From Xanthomonas sp. (GTDB lineage Bacteria; Pseudomonadota; Gammaproteobacteria; Xanthomonadales; Xanthomonadaceae), in the NCBI RefSeq assembly GCF_017163755.1, contig NZ_JAFIWC010000001.1:186001-250000 (forward strand): 64,000 nt of DNA, in the 5' to 3' direction. The notes under the pieces were generated by a model. That model worked only from the letters and a program-made list of their open reading frames with translations, had not been told where the DNA came from and did no database searches. Position numbers and translations under genes: made by a program. The stretch's first letter is position 1. The number at the start of each line of letters is the position of its first letter. This document shows, one piece after another, positions 9,931-16,769 of this stretch.

Positions 9931-9956
9931 AAGGCCCCACATTTCTGCAGGGCCTT
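9931..9956 (-). terminator. Rho-independent terminator of tRNA-Phe
   Basis: On the minus strand, immediately after the tRNA 3' end, there is a perfect 7-bp stem AAGGCCC / GGGCCTT with a 12-nt loop. It is followed by CCTGGTTTT. Position 9 nt beyond the CCA end and the trailing T run support a terminator for the single-gene tRNA transcript. Confidence 0.7.
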
Positions 9957-9964
9957 GAATTTAA

Positions 9965-10040
9965 TGGTGGCCGGGGACGGAATCGAACCGCCGACACGGG
10001 GATTTTCAATCCCCTGCTCTACCAACTGAGCTACCCGGCC
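9965..10040 (-). tRNA. tRNA-Phe (GAA)
   Basis: A complete 76-nt cloverleaf on the minus strand. The 7-bp acceptor stem is GGCCGGG (10040-10034) paired with CCCGGCC (9975-9969). The D-arm contains AGCTCAGTTGGTAGAGC. The anticodon stem is GGGGA/TCCCC around the loop TTGAAAA, giving anticodon GAA (Phe). The T-arm contains GGTTCGATTCC. Discriminator A is followed by an encoded CCA (9967-9965). A good promoter (10077-10105) and a terminator (9931-9956) flank it, so it is a monocistronic gene. No duplicated 3' end that would mark an integrated element was noticed beside it. Confidence 0.97.
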
Positions 10041-10076
10041 ACTGCGCAACGCGGCAGAACCGGTGCGAGGACGCGC

Positions 10077-10105
10077 ATCATAGCGATGCGATCGGGATTG
10101 GGCAA
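10077..10105 (-). promoter_or_regulatory. Sigma-70-type promoter of tRNA-Phe
   Basis: On the minus strand TTGCCC (10105-10100) is separated by 17 nt from TATGAT (10082-10077). This places the start of transcription about 30 nt before the tRNA 5' end. Spacing and -10 match are good; the call is by eye. Confidence 0.6.
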
Positions 10106-10281
10106 GCGTGCCGTATCGGAATTTCCCTACCTGCCGACGCGGCCTGCGCCGACTGCGCCGCCGCGCCGCGCAAGGCCATGATGGACGCGTCCCTGGCATC
10201 TGGCCTATGGACAGGCACGGATGCCGTAAGTGATGGGCATAGGCCAGATCGCCGGGGACGCTACCAGTGCCGGGAGGCCCT

Positions 10282-10494
10282 ATGGAACGGTTGCTGATCC
10301 GCATCGAACGTACCGTCGTCGGCTGGGAAGTGCTCGATGCCGGCGGCATCCCGCATTCATGCAATCTGCAGCAGCGCGCGCTCGACGCAGCGGAGAGCCT
10401 GGCCCTGGGCCATCACTTCAAGACCGGCCGCCCGGTCGGGGTGGTGATGCAGATGGGCGCGGCGGATTCGGTGCTGCTGTCCCGGCACGGCTAG
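10282..10494 (+). CDS. Small conserved-looking hypothetical protein (70 aa)
   Basis: A 70-residue protein starting MERLLIRIERTVVGWEVLDA. I do not recognise a named family with certainty. The pattern of a short N-terminal strand, 'GWEVLDAGG', and a central helix rich in Ala (QQRALDAAESLALGHH) recalls the small DUF2188-like alpha/beta fold, but this is only a resemblance. A near-perfect Shine-Dalgarno (GGGAGG) lies 5 nt before the ATG, which argues strongly that it is translated. There is no signal peptide or membrane segment. A strong GC-rich hairpin follows the stop (10505-10522), so it is probably monocistronic. Confidence 0.65.
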   Translation: MERLLIRIERTVVGWEVLDAGGIPHSCNLQQRALDAAESLALGHHFKTGRPVGVVMQMGAADSVLLSRHG

Positions 10495-10504
10495 ACCGGC
10501 TGCG

Positions 10505-10522
10505 GCGGCGCGTTCGCGCCGC
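10505..10522 (+). terminator. GC-rich hairpin after the 70-aa gene
   Basis: GCGGCGCG (10505-10512) pairs perfectly with CGCGCCGC (10515-10522). Only a weak T run (CTTT) follows six bases later, so it is either a poor intrinsic terminator or an RNA-stabilising hairpin. Confidence 0.4.
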
Positions 10523-10527
10523 TGCGC

Positions 10528-10556
10528 TTTACATCCTCCGGTGCGTCCTGCATAAG
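10528..10556 (+). promoter_or_regulatory. Sigma-70-type promoter of the lipocalin gene
   Basis: TTTACA (10528-10533), a 17-nt spacer and CATAAG (10551-10556) lie about 30 nt before the lipocalin ATG at 10586. The -35 differs from consensus at one base and the -10 at two. Confidence 0.5.
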
Positions 10557-10585
10557 CTGATCCTTTCCGTCTTCGGGATCGCCTC

Positions 10586-11122
10586 ATGCGCCATTCCTGG
10601 ATCGCGCTGCTGTTGCTGGCGTGCCTGGCCTTGCCGGTGCATGCCGCGCAACCGGTCACTTCCGTCGCCGATCTCGATATCGGACGCTATGCCGGACAAT
10701 GGCACGAAATCGCGCATCTGCCGGTATCGTTCCAGAAGAAGTGCGTGGGCGACATCACCGCGGCCTATACGTTGCGCGACGACGGCCAGATCGGCGTGCG
10801 CAACGCCTGCCGCACCGGCAACGGCCAGATCCAGGTCGCCCAGGGCGTGGCGCGCGCGGTGCCGGGGCATCCCGGACGCCTGCAGGTGCGCTTCGTGCCG
10901 GACTGGCTGGCGTGGGCGCCGCTGGTGTGGGCCGACTACTGGGTGATCGCGCTGGATCCGGACTACCAGTGGGCATTGATCGGAGAACCCGAGCGCAAGT
11001 ACCTGTGGGTGTTGTCGCGCTCGCCGCGGATGGATCGCGTGCTGTTCGAGCAGATCAAGAACAAGGCGCGGGCGATGGGCTACGACCTGGATCCGCTGCT
11101 GGTCGCCGCGCCGCTGGATTGA
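10586..11122 (+). CDS. blc: Bacterial lipocalin (Blc family)
   Basis: A 178-residue lipocalin of the Blc/apolipoprotein-D-like family, which binds fatty acids or lysophospholipids in the cell envelope. The N-terminal signal peptide is clear (MRHSWIALLLLACLALPVHA). The 'LACL' stretch is a poor lipobox, so cleavage after VHA, giving a soluble periplasmic protein, is more likely than lipidation. The first family motif G-x-W-x-E is seen as YAGQWHEIAHLP (~34-45). ADYWVIALDPDYQWALIGEP (~115-134) is the conserved second block, and the final helix carries YLWVLSRSPRMD. Length matches E. coli Blc. It stands alone, with its own promoter. Confidence 0.92.
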   Translation: MRHSWIALLLLACLALPVHAAQPVTSVADLDIGRYAGQWHEIAHLPVSFQKKCVGDITAAYTLRDDGQIGVRNACRTGNGQIQVAQGVARAVPGHPGRLQVRFVPDWLAWAPLVWADYWVIALDPDYQWALIGEPERKYLWVLSRSPRMDRVLFEQIKNKARAMGYDLDPLLVAAPLD

Positions 11123-11416
11123 GCGCCGGCCTGCGCCGCATTCGCGGCAACGCACCGGCCTGTTCCGGTCCAAGGTCTGGAGGCAGGCGGACCACCGACC
11201 GCCGACACCCGGCGCGCCCCGCCTGATCGAGCATGCGGCCGCTGCCAGGCGCACCCGCATCGGTCCCTCGGCGACGGCAGCTTCAACGCGAGGTCGTGAG
11301 GCCGAACCCGCCGAACCGGTCCACTGCGCCGGAAGCCCGGTTGCCCTTGGCGCTTTGGATCGGCGGCGAGCGGCGAAGTAGTATCCTTCGCCGACTCCCA
11401 AGCCACGGAACACGAT

Positions 11417-11893
11417 ATGCGCCAGCGGTTTCGCCTCGCCCTGCTGCTGTTGTCCATTGCGCTGCTGAGCGCCTGCGGCGACGGCATGGTGCGCCGCGTA
11501 TCCGACCCGGCAGCCAGCGTGCAGCAGCTCACGGTCAACCTGGACGGCAGCTGGAAGGTGGAGCTGCGGCTGCAGAACTACAGCAGCATCCCGATGCGCT
11601 ACGAGCGCCTGCGCCTGGACCTGGGCGTCGGCGGCGAAGCGGCCGGCACGCTGCAGGCCACTCCGGGCTTTTCGATCGGGCCGGAGACCGCCGACGTGAT
11701 CAGCCTGTCGCTGCGCCCGAGCTCTGCCGCGCGCATCGCCGTGGCCGACGCGCTGGCCGGCCGCCGCAGCCTGGAGTACACGCTCAAGGGCGAGATCGAG
11801 GCCACGCCCGAGGAAAAGAAGCTGCGCAGTTTCGAGATCGATACGCGCAACCTGCTCAGCCCCGCCCCCGGCCTGGACGGCGTGCTGCGCTGA
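11417..11893 (+). CDS. LEA type 2-like lipoprotein
   Basis: A 158-residue predicted lipoprotein. The signal peptide ends in the lipobox LLSAC (Cys20). The mature part is an immunoglobulin-like beta sandwich with 'VQQLTVNLDGSWKVELRLQN' style alternation, and RLDLGVGGEAAGTL, which resembles the LEA-14/WHy (late embryogenesis abundant group 2) fold found in many gammaproteobacterial lipoproteins of unknown role. A candidate promoter precedes it (TTGGAT 11355-11360, 18-nt spacer, TAGTAT 11379-11384). No functional partner is encoded next to it. Confidence is good that it is a real lipoprotein and moderate for the family. Confidence 0.75.
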   Translation: MRQRFRLALLLLSIALLSACGDGMVRRVSDPAASVQQLTVNLDGSWKVELRLQNYSSIPMRYERLRLDLGVGGEAAGTLQATPGFSIGPETADVISLSLRPSSAARIAVADALAGRRSLEYTLKGEIEATPEEKKLRSFEIDTRNLLSPAPGLDGVLR

Positions 11894-12690
11894 ATCGCGC
11901 ACGCACGCTTTTCGCTGCGCGAATCAACCGGCAGGAATCGCGCGCACCGGGCAACCGGCCAGGCCCGCGGCAGCAACGAGACATCGGACATCGGGAGCCG
12001 TGACCCTGCCTGTCGACCCGGCTGAGCCGGCCGCCAGACGGCGCGTTCCGCCTCTGCATGGCGCCGCTTGCTGGTCCATCGTGCGCTCGCAAAGATACCG
12101 ACCGTCGCTGGCTCTCACGCCGCCGGGCCGAGCGCCAGGCGTTCGTTCGACCCGCAGCGCCGGCGCCTGGACGTTGTGTACCGGTGGCGCGCATCGCCAG
12201 AAAGGTTCCCGTCGCACCGAACGCAACTGAAGGCGTACCTGACCGCCGAGGCCTGTTCACCAGCGGACGCAAGCGCGCCCTGCCCGCGTTCGTGCGCCGC
12301 CTGGCGATGATCACCTCGCCCAGCGGCGCGGCGGTGCGCGACGTGCTCAGCGTGCTGGCGCGGCGCTTTCCGCCGCGGCCTGCGCCACGCCGCGCCATCC
12401 GCGCACGCCCACCATCGCGCGCTCGCCACTGCGAACCGCGCGCACGTTGACGGCCGGACACTGCCGCAGGGCCCGCCCTGGCTCGCAGCCAAAGCCTAGA
12501 CGTCGCGTGGCGGCAGCGCGACGCCGTTGGAGCGTGTCGCGACCGTACTCGACCTCGACACTCCGCAGTCGCGGTTGTCGGCACCGGCACGCTCAAGCGC
12601 CGGCGGATTCGCCTCTGCAAGCCCAGCCCAGCTAGTGTCATCTGGACGGACCGCACCCAGCCCGGCGTTCATCCGCCGTTACCGCTCAAA
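11894..12690. other. Gene-poor stretch holding an xseA fragment
   Basis: Almost 800 bases without an intact gene. The one recognisable item is the detached xseA piece at 12225-12368. The remaining sequence gives only arginine/alanine-rich open frames with no ribosome site, consistent with decayed DNA. Confidence 0.5.
12225..12368 (+). pseudogene. Detached partial copy of xseA
   Basis: This stretch repeats the internal xseA segment 8507-8651. Over the last 102 bases (12267-12368 against 8550-8651) I find a single mismatch (G to A at the Val codon, giving [10 protein letters not shown] instead of [10 protein letters not shown]). The preceding ~42 bases align with a few substitutions and a one-base deletion that breaks the frame. 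Similarity ends abruptly on both sides. It encodes only about 48 of 448 residues, so it cannot be functional XseA. The near-identity of the core implies recent duplication or gene conversion with the intact gene 3.7 kb upstream. Confidence 0.85.
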
Positions 12691-12693
12691 TAC

Positions 12694-12720
12694 TACATAA
12701 ATGTAATATATGCATATGTA
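12694..12720 (+). promoter_or_regulatory. AT-rich palindromic operator/promoter region of marR
   Basis: In an otherwise GC-rich window, this AT island contains TACAT-AA-ATGTA (12694-12705) and a second TATGTA (12715-12720) that makes a wider inverted repeat with TACATA. Dyads of this sort upstream of a marR gene usually bind the encoded MarR dimer. It overlaps plausible -10 sequences (TAATAT), fitting autorepression. Confidence 0.55.
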
Positions 12721-12738
12721 CAAACGAGCCTGCCATCC

Positions 12739-13236
12739 ATGAGCCGCTTCGCCGCCACCGAGCAACGCCTCGATGTCACCCATCGCAAGCATCCGGGCTT
12801 CCCGCGCGATGCCGCCAAGGTCGTGCGGCTGGTCAAGCTGCTGCACAAGCTGATCCTGGACCAGGGCAACGACCTGCTGCGCGAGTACGGATTGAACTAC
12901 TCCGAATACAACGTGCTGATGATGATCGACGCCAGCCCCGACGGGACGCTCAACCCGTCCCAACTCGGCGATGCGGCGAGCGAGAAGTCGGCGAACGTGA
13001 CCCGCCTGACCAGCCATCTGGTCGACAAAGGCCTGATCCAGCGCACCCCCAGCGAGGACGACCGGCGCATGCTGCTGCTGCGCCTGACCGCGCAGGGCGA
13101 GGCGCTGATCGCGCGCTTCATGCCCGACGTGTTCGCGCAGCTGCGCGGCTATGTCCGCGCGCTCGATGCGGCCGACCTGGCCCAGTTGGAAGCCTTGCTG
13201 AAGAAGCTGCTGCAGGGCGTGGAAGCCGACGCGTGA
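12739..13236 (+). CDS. MarR family transcriptional regulator
   Basis: A 165-residue MarR/SlyA-type winged-helix regulator. The recognition region is visible: LNPSQLGDAASEKSANVTRLTSHLVDK (~75-101, two helices), then the wing LIQRTPSEDDRRMLLLRLT (~103-121) with the characteristic D-x-R-R. N- and C-terminal helices form the dimer interface. Its stop overlaps the GTG of the downstream FUSC gene (GTGA), so it heads an operon with FUSC, DUF1656 and an HlyD-type gene. It most likely represses this efflux set in response to an aromatic acid or similar ligand, using the AT-rich dyad at 12694-12720. The ligand is inference only. Confidence 0.92.
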   Translation: MSRFAATEQRLDVTHRKHPGFPRDAAKVVRLVKLLHKLILDQGNDLLREYGLNYSEYNVLMMIDASPDGTLNPSQLGDAASEKSANVTRLTSHLVDKGLIQRTPSEDDRRMLLLRLTAQGEALIARFMPDVFAQLRGYVRALDAADLAQLEALLKKLLQGVEADA

Positions 13237-15401
13237 ACGCCGCCGCTCCCGCCGCTTCGCCGCAGCCGCTGCGCCCGCGCTGGCGCGCGGCGCTGGCCGA
13301 CGCGTTGCGCGGCGAAGGCAGCGCCTGGCTGTTCGTGCTGCGCACGCTGCTGTCGATCTACATCGCCGGCTGGATCGCGCTGCGCCTGGACCTGTCCTCG
13401 CCGATGACCGCGATGATCACCGTGGTGGTGGTGATGCACCGGCAGACCGGCATGGTGTTCGCCAAGGGCTTCTACCGCGTGCTCGGCACCTTGGTCGGCA
13501 GCGTCGCGTCGCTGGCGATGGTGGCGCTGTTCCCGCAGGAACCGGTGCTGTTCGTGCTGGCGCTGGCGATCTGGATCGGCCTGTGCACCGGCGGCGCGCT
13601 GCTGTATCGCAACTTCAAGGCCTATGCCTTCGTGCTGTCCGGCTACACCGTGGCGCTGATCGCGCTGCCGGCGGTGAACCAGCCGCAGAACGTGTTCGCG
13701 CTGGTCACCGCGCGCGTCACCGAGGTGCTGCTGGGGCTGCTGGTGACCGGCGTGGTCAGCGACGTGGTGTTCCCCAGCCGCCTGCGCCAGACCCTGCGCG
13801 ACACCGTGCGCCGCGCCTACGACGGCTTCCTGGACTTCGTCCGCGACGCCACCGGCGGCCAGTTGCCGCGCGCGGCGATGGAACAGGCGCACCTGCGCTT
13901 CGTCCGCGACGCGGTGGACATCGAGGACCTGCGCAGTTCGGTGGTGTTCGAGGACCCGGAGGCGCGCGCGCGCAGCGGTCGCCTGCGCCTGCTCAACCAG
14001 CGCTTCATGGCCGTGTCCACCAGCTTCCAGTCGCTGCACCACTACATCAACCGTCTGCTGCGGCAGGCCGAAGGCGATGTCGCCGACGCGCTGATCGGCC
14101 TGTACCGGCCGTTGAAGGCGGCGCTGAGCGAGCGCGGCGGACGCGAACGTACCGCCGAGACCGCGCGCCGGCTGGCCGAGTGCCGCGATGCGCTGGCGCC
14201 GCGCGCGGCCGCGCTGCGCGACACGCTGCCGGTCGCGCGCCACGAGGACTTCGATACCGGCGTATCGCTGCTGCGGCGCTTCTTCGGCGAGTTGCACGAC
14301 TACGTCGCCACCGAGGCCACGCTGGTCGCGCCGCAGCAGTGGCGCACGCCGCAGGATGGCGGCGATACCGCGGTGTTCGTGCGCGGCAACGACTACGCGG
14401 CCGCGGCGGTGACCGCGCTGCGCAGCGCGCTGCTGGTGGCGGCGATGTGCTGGCTGTGGATCCACGCCGGCTGGATCAGCGGCGCCACCGCCGTGTTCCA
14501 GGCGGTGGCGCTGAGCGCGATCCTGTCCTCCAGCGCCAACGCGCCGGCGGCCGCGCGCTCGCTGTTCAAAGGCTTCGTGTTCGGCGCCGTGCTGGGAATG
14601 GCCTGCCAACTGCTGGTGCTGCCGCATATGGACGGCTACGGCCTGTTCGTGGCCGGGACCGCGCCGTTCCTGCTGCTGACCCTGTACCTGGCGTCGAAGC
14701 CGGCCTTGTTCGGCTTCGCCACCGGCACCAACCTGGCCTTCATCTCGATCCTGGCGCTGCAGCCGACGCCGAGCTTCGATGCCGCCGCCACCTTCAACAG
14801 CGTGGTGCCGCTGCTGCTGGGCACGCTGGCGGTGAGCGCGGCGTTCGTGTTCGTGCCGCCGGTGATCGGCACCCGCTGGCATCGCCGGCGCCTGCTGGAG
14901 CAATTGCGCCGCCAGACCACCCTGGCCGCGCGCGCCCCGCTGCCGGGCCTGCAGCTGCGGCTGGAAAGCGTCAACCGCGACCTGTTCCAGCAGATCGTCG
15001 CGCACACCCCGCCCGGCGGCGACGAACTGCGCGAACTGCTCGGCTGGGCGCTGTCGGTGCACGAGACCGGCCGCACCCTGATCGAGCTGCGCCGCGACGC
15101 CGCCGACGGCGAGCTGCCGGCAGCACTGGCGGCCGCGGTGGACGCTGCGGTGCAGGCGCTGGCCGAGCTGTACCTGGCGCCGTCGCCCGCGCGCCACCGC
15201 CTGGCGCTGGAGCGGATCGACGCGGCGCTGGCGGCCTGCCGCATCGGCGAGGTGGTGCCGCTGCGCTGGCGTCCCACCCGCGAGCACCTGCATCTGCTGC
15301 GCGGCGCGCTGCTCGATGCCGAGTCCGTGCTCGCCGCGCTCGCCGCCGAACCCGTCCCCTCTCCGACCGCGCCAGGAGCCGCCGATGTCGCTGCCCGCTG
15401 A
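13233..15401 (+). CDS. FUSC/AaeB-family inner-membrane efflux protein
   Basis: A 722-residue member of the FUSC (fusaric acid resistance/AaeB) family, the inner-membrane component of efflux systems for hydroxybenzoates and fusaric acid-like compounds. It has two blocks of membrane helices, roughly residues 28-175 and 385-535, each followed by a long cytoplasmic region. LSSPMTAMITVVVVMHRQTG (~50-70) is the conserved N-terminal FUSC segment. The start is a GTG overlapping the marR stop. The gene ends within the next ORF (17-bp overlap). The order marR-FUSC-DUF1656-HlyD parallels E. coli aaeR-aaeXAB, although there the regulator is LysR type. Confidence 0.9.
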   Translation: MNAAAPAASPQPLRPRWRAALADALRGEGSAWLFVLRTLLSIYIAGWIALRLDLSSPMTAMITVVVVMHRQTGMVFAKGFYRVLGTLVGSVASLAMVALFPQEPVLFVLALAIWIGLCTGGALLYRNFKAYAFVLSGYTVALIALPAVNQPQNVFALVTARVTEVLLGLLVTGVVSDVVFPSRLRQTLRDTVRRAYDGFLDFVRDATGGQLPRAAMEQAHLRFVRDAVDIEDLRSSVVFEDPEARARSGRLRLLNQRFMAVSTSFQSLHHYINRLLRQAEGDVADALIGLYRPLKAALSERGGRERTAETARRLAECRDALAPRAAALRDTLPVARHEDFDTGVSLLRRFFGELHDYVATEATLVAPQQWRTPQDGGDTAVFVRGNDYAAAAVTALRSALLVAAMCWLWIHAGWISGATAVFQAVALSAILSSSANAPAAARSLFKGFVFGAVLGMACQLLVLPHMDGYGLFVAGTAPFLLLTLYLASKPALFGFATGTNLAFISILALQPTPSFDAAATFNSVVPLLLGTLAVSAAFVFVPPVIGTRWHRRRLLEQLRRQTTLAARAPLPGLQLRLESVNRDLFQQIVAHTPPGGDELRELLGWALSVHETGRTLIELRRDAADGELPAALAAAVDAAVQALAELYLAPSPARHRLALERIDAALAACRIGEVVPLRWRPTREHLHLLRGALLDAESVLAALAAEPVPSPTAPGAADVAAR

Positions 15402-15591
15402 AATCTCCATCGCCGGCGTGTACGTGCCCGGCCTGCTGGTACTGGCGGCGCTGCTGCTGCCGGTCGCCTGGGCGGTCGACGCGCTCGCCGGCCGCGCGGG
15501 GCTGTACCGCTACGCCTGGCACCCGCCGCTGTTCCGTCTGGCCGTGTACGTCGGCGTGTTCGCCGCGCTCGGCCTGCTCCTCCTGCCGTGA
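15385..15591 (+). CDS. DUF1656 (AaeX-like) small membrane protein
   Basis: A 68-residue protein with two predicted membrane helices (about residues 10-30 and 48-67) and the DUF1656 signature 'EISIAGVYVPGLLVLA' at the N-terminus. It corresponds to AaeX/YdhI-type partners that always accompany FUSC and HlyD subunits. AGGAG lies 7 nt before the ATG, inside the FUSC coding region; the two genes overlap by 17 bp. Its role in the pump is not established. Confidence 0.85.
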   Translation: MSLPAEISIAGVYVPGLLVLAALLLPVAWAVDALAGRAGLYRYAWHPPLFRLAVYVGVFAALGLLLLP

Positions 15592-15599
15592 GTCCCGCC

Positions 15600-16595
15600 A
15601 TGAAGACCCCTGCCCTGATCCGTTTCGCCCTGACCGCGCTGATCGTGCTGATCGCCGCCCTGCTCGCGCACGCGCTGTGGCGCCACTACATGCTCTCGCC
15701 GTGGACCCGCGACGGACGCGTGCGCGCCGAGGTGGTGCGCATCGCCCCGGACGTGTCCGGCCTGGTCGATGCGGTCGCGGTGGCCGACAACCAGCACGTC
15801 AAGCGCGGCGACGTGCTGTTCAGCGTCGACCGCCGGCGCTTCGAGCTGGCGCTGGCGCAGGCCCGCGCCGATCTGGCCGCCGCGCAGGCGCAGGCGCGCT
15901 CGGCCGGCGCCAGCATTTCCGCCGCGGCCGCCAGCCAGGCGGCGAGCGAGGCCGAATTCCAGATGCGCCGCGCGCAGGCCGAGCGCCGCGCCCGCGCCGC
16001 GTCGGTGGTTTCCGCCGAAGCGCGCACCGATGCCGAGGCCACCGCGCGCTCGGCACAGGCCGACGTGCACCGCACCGCCGCCTTGCGCGGCCAGGCCAGC
16101 GCCGCGCAGGCGCAGGCGCTGGCGGCCGTGGCGCAGGCGCAGGCCGCGGTCGACCTGGCCGAGCTGGACCTGCAGCGCACCCAGGTCCGCGCCACCGCCG
16201 ACGGCTACATCACCAACCTGGACGTGCGCGTGGGCGACTACGCCCAGGCCGGCGGCGCACGGCTGGCGCTGGTGCGCGACGACGCGGTGTGGGTCTACGG
16301 CTACTTCGAGGAGACCAAGCTGCCACGGGTCCACGTCGGCGACCGCGCCGACATCCGCCTGATGAGCGGCGGGGTGATGCTGCACGGCCGGGTCGAGGGC
16401 ATCGCCCGCGGCATCGCCGACAGCGACAACCCGACCGGCGCCTCGCTGCTCGCCGACGTCAGCCCCACCTTCAACTGGATCCGCCTGGCGCAGCGCGTAC
16501 CGGTGCGGGTGCGCATCGATCCGGCCAGCGTGCCCAGGGGCACCATCCTGGCGGCGGGCATGACCGCGACGGTGACGGTGCATCGGGGGCCGTGA
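15600..16595 (+). CDS. HlyD/AaeA-family periplasmic adaptor (membrane fusion protein)
   Basis: A 331-residue periplasmic adaptor anchored by one N-terminal helix (~8-26). It then shows the first half of a lipoyl motif (SPWTRDGRVRAEVVRIAPDV, ~36-55), an Ala/Gln-rich coiled-coil hairpin (~85-185), the second lipoyl half (TQVRATADGYITNLDVRVGD) and a beta-barrel. It bridges the FUSC pump to an outer-membrane channel. An in-frame GTG at 15588 overlaps the previous stop; ATG 15600 is preferred because it starts directly before the membrane helix. No outer-membrane partner is encoded in this operon. Confidence 0.9.
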   Translation: MKTPALIRFALTALIVLIAALLAHALWRHYMLSPWTRDGRVRAEVVRIAPDVSGLVDAVAVADNQHVKRGDVLFSVDRRRFELALAQARADLAAAQAQARSAGASISAAAASQAASEAEFQMRRAQAERRARAASVVSAEARTDAEATARSAQADVHRTAALRGQASAAQAQALAAVAQAQAAVDLAELDLQRTQVRATADGYITNLDVRVGDYAQAGGARLALVRDDAVWVYGYFEETKLPRVHVGDRADIRLMSGGVMLHGRVEGIARGIADSDNPTGASLLADVSPTFNWIRLAQRVPVRVRIDPASVPRGTILAAGMTATVTVHRGP

Positions 16596-16702
16596 GCGGG
16601 GATTCGAGATTGGGGATTCGCAAGAACAGCGAATCTTGGCGACGATCCATCCACTGCGCAGACGGCTGTCGCGAATCCCGATCCCAAATCCCCATCCCCG
16701 CG
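16596..16702. repeat. GGGATT-type inverted intergenic repeat
   Basis: The left arm has GGGGATTCGAGATTGGGG (from 16598). The right arm has CGAATCCCGATCCCAAATCC and CCCATCCCCG (16672-16700), the reverse complement with small changes. It starts immediately after the stop of the adaptor gene and resembles the repeats at 32548-32633 and 41147-41241. It can form a long imperfect hairpin that may end or protect the upstream transcript. Confidence 0.7.
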
Positions 16703-16769
16703 CTACATCCATACGCCGTAGTATCCTGCCCGCCTCGGCCGCGCCGCGGCCTCTGTCACGAGCGACCGC

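Noticed and set aside
5488..9942. Very long leftward open frame covering queG and xseA on the opposite strand
   Set aside because: Only its nnrD part (5488-6972) gives family-like protein; the rest is Arg/Ala/Gln-rich antisense translation of real rightward genes with intact motifs.
9965..10040. tRNA-Phe as an attachment site of an integrated island
   Set aside because: No integrase and no duplicated tRNA 3' end were seen in either direction within the window.
11894..12690. A gene spanning the xseA fragment
   Set aside because: The open frame through it has no ribosome site, shows homology only over ~35 residues and is Arg/Ala-rich elsewhere.
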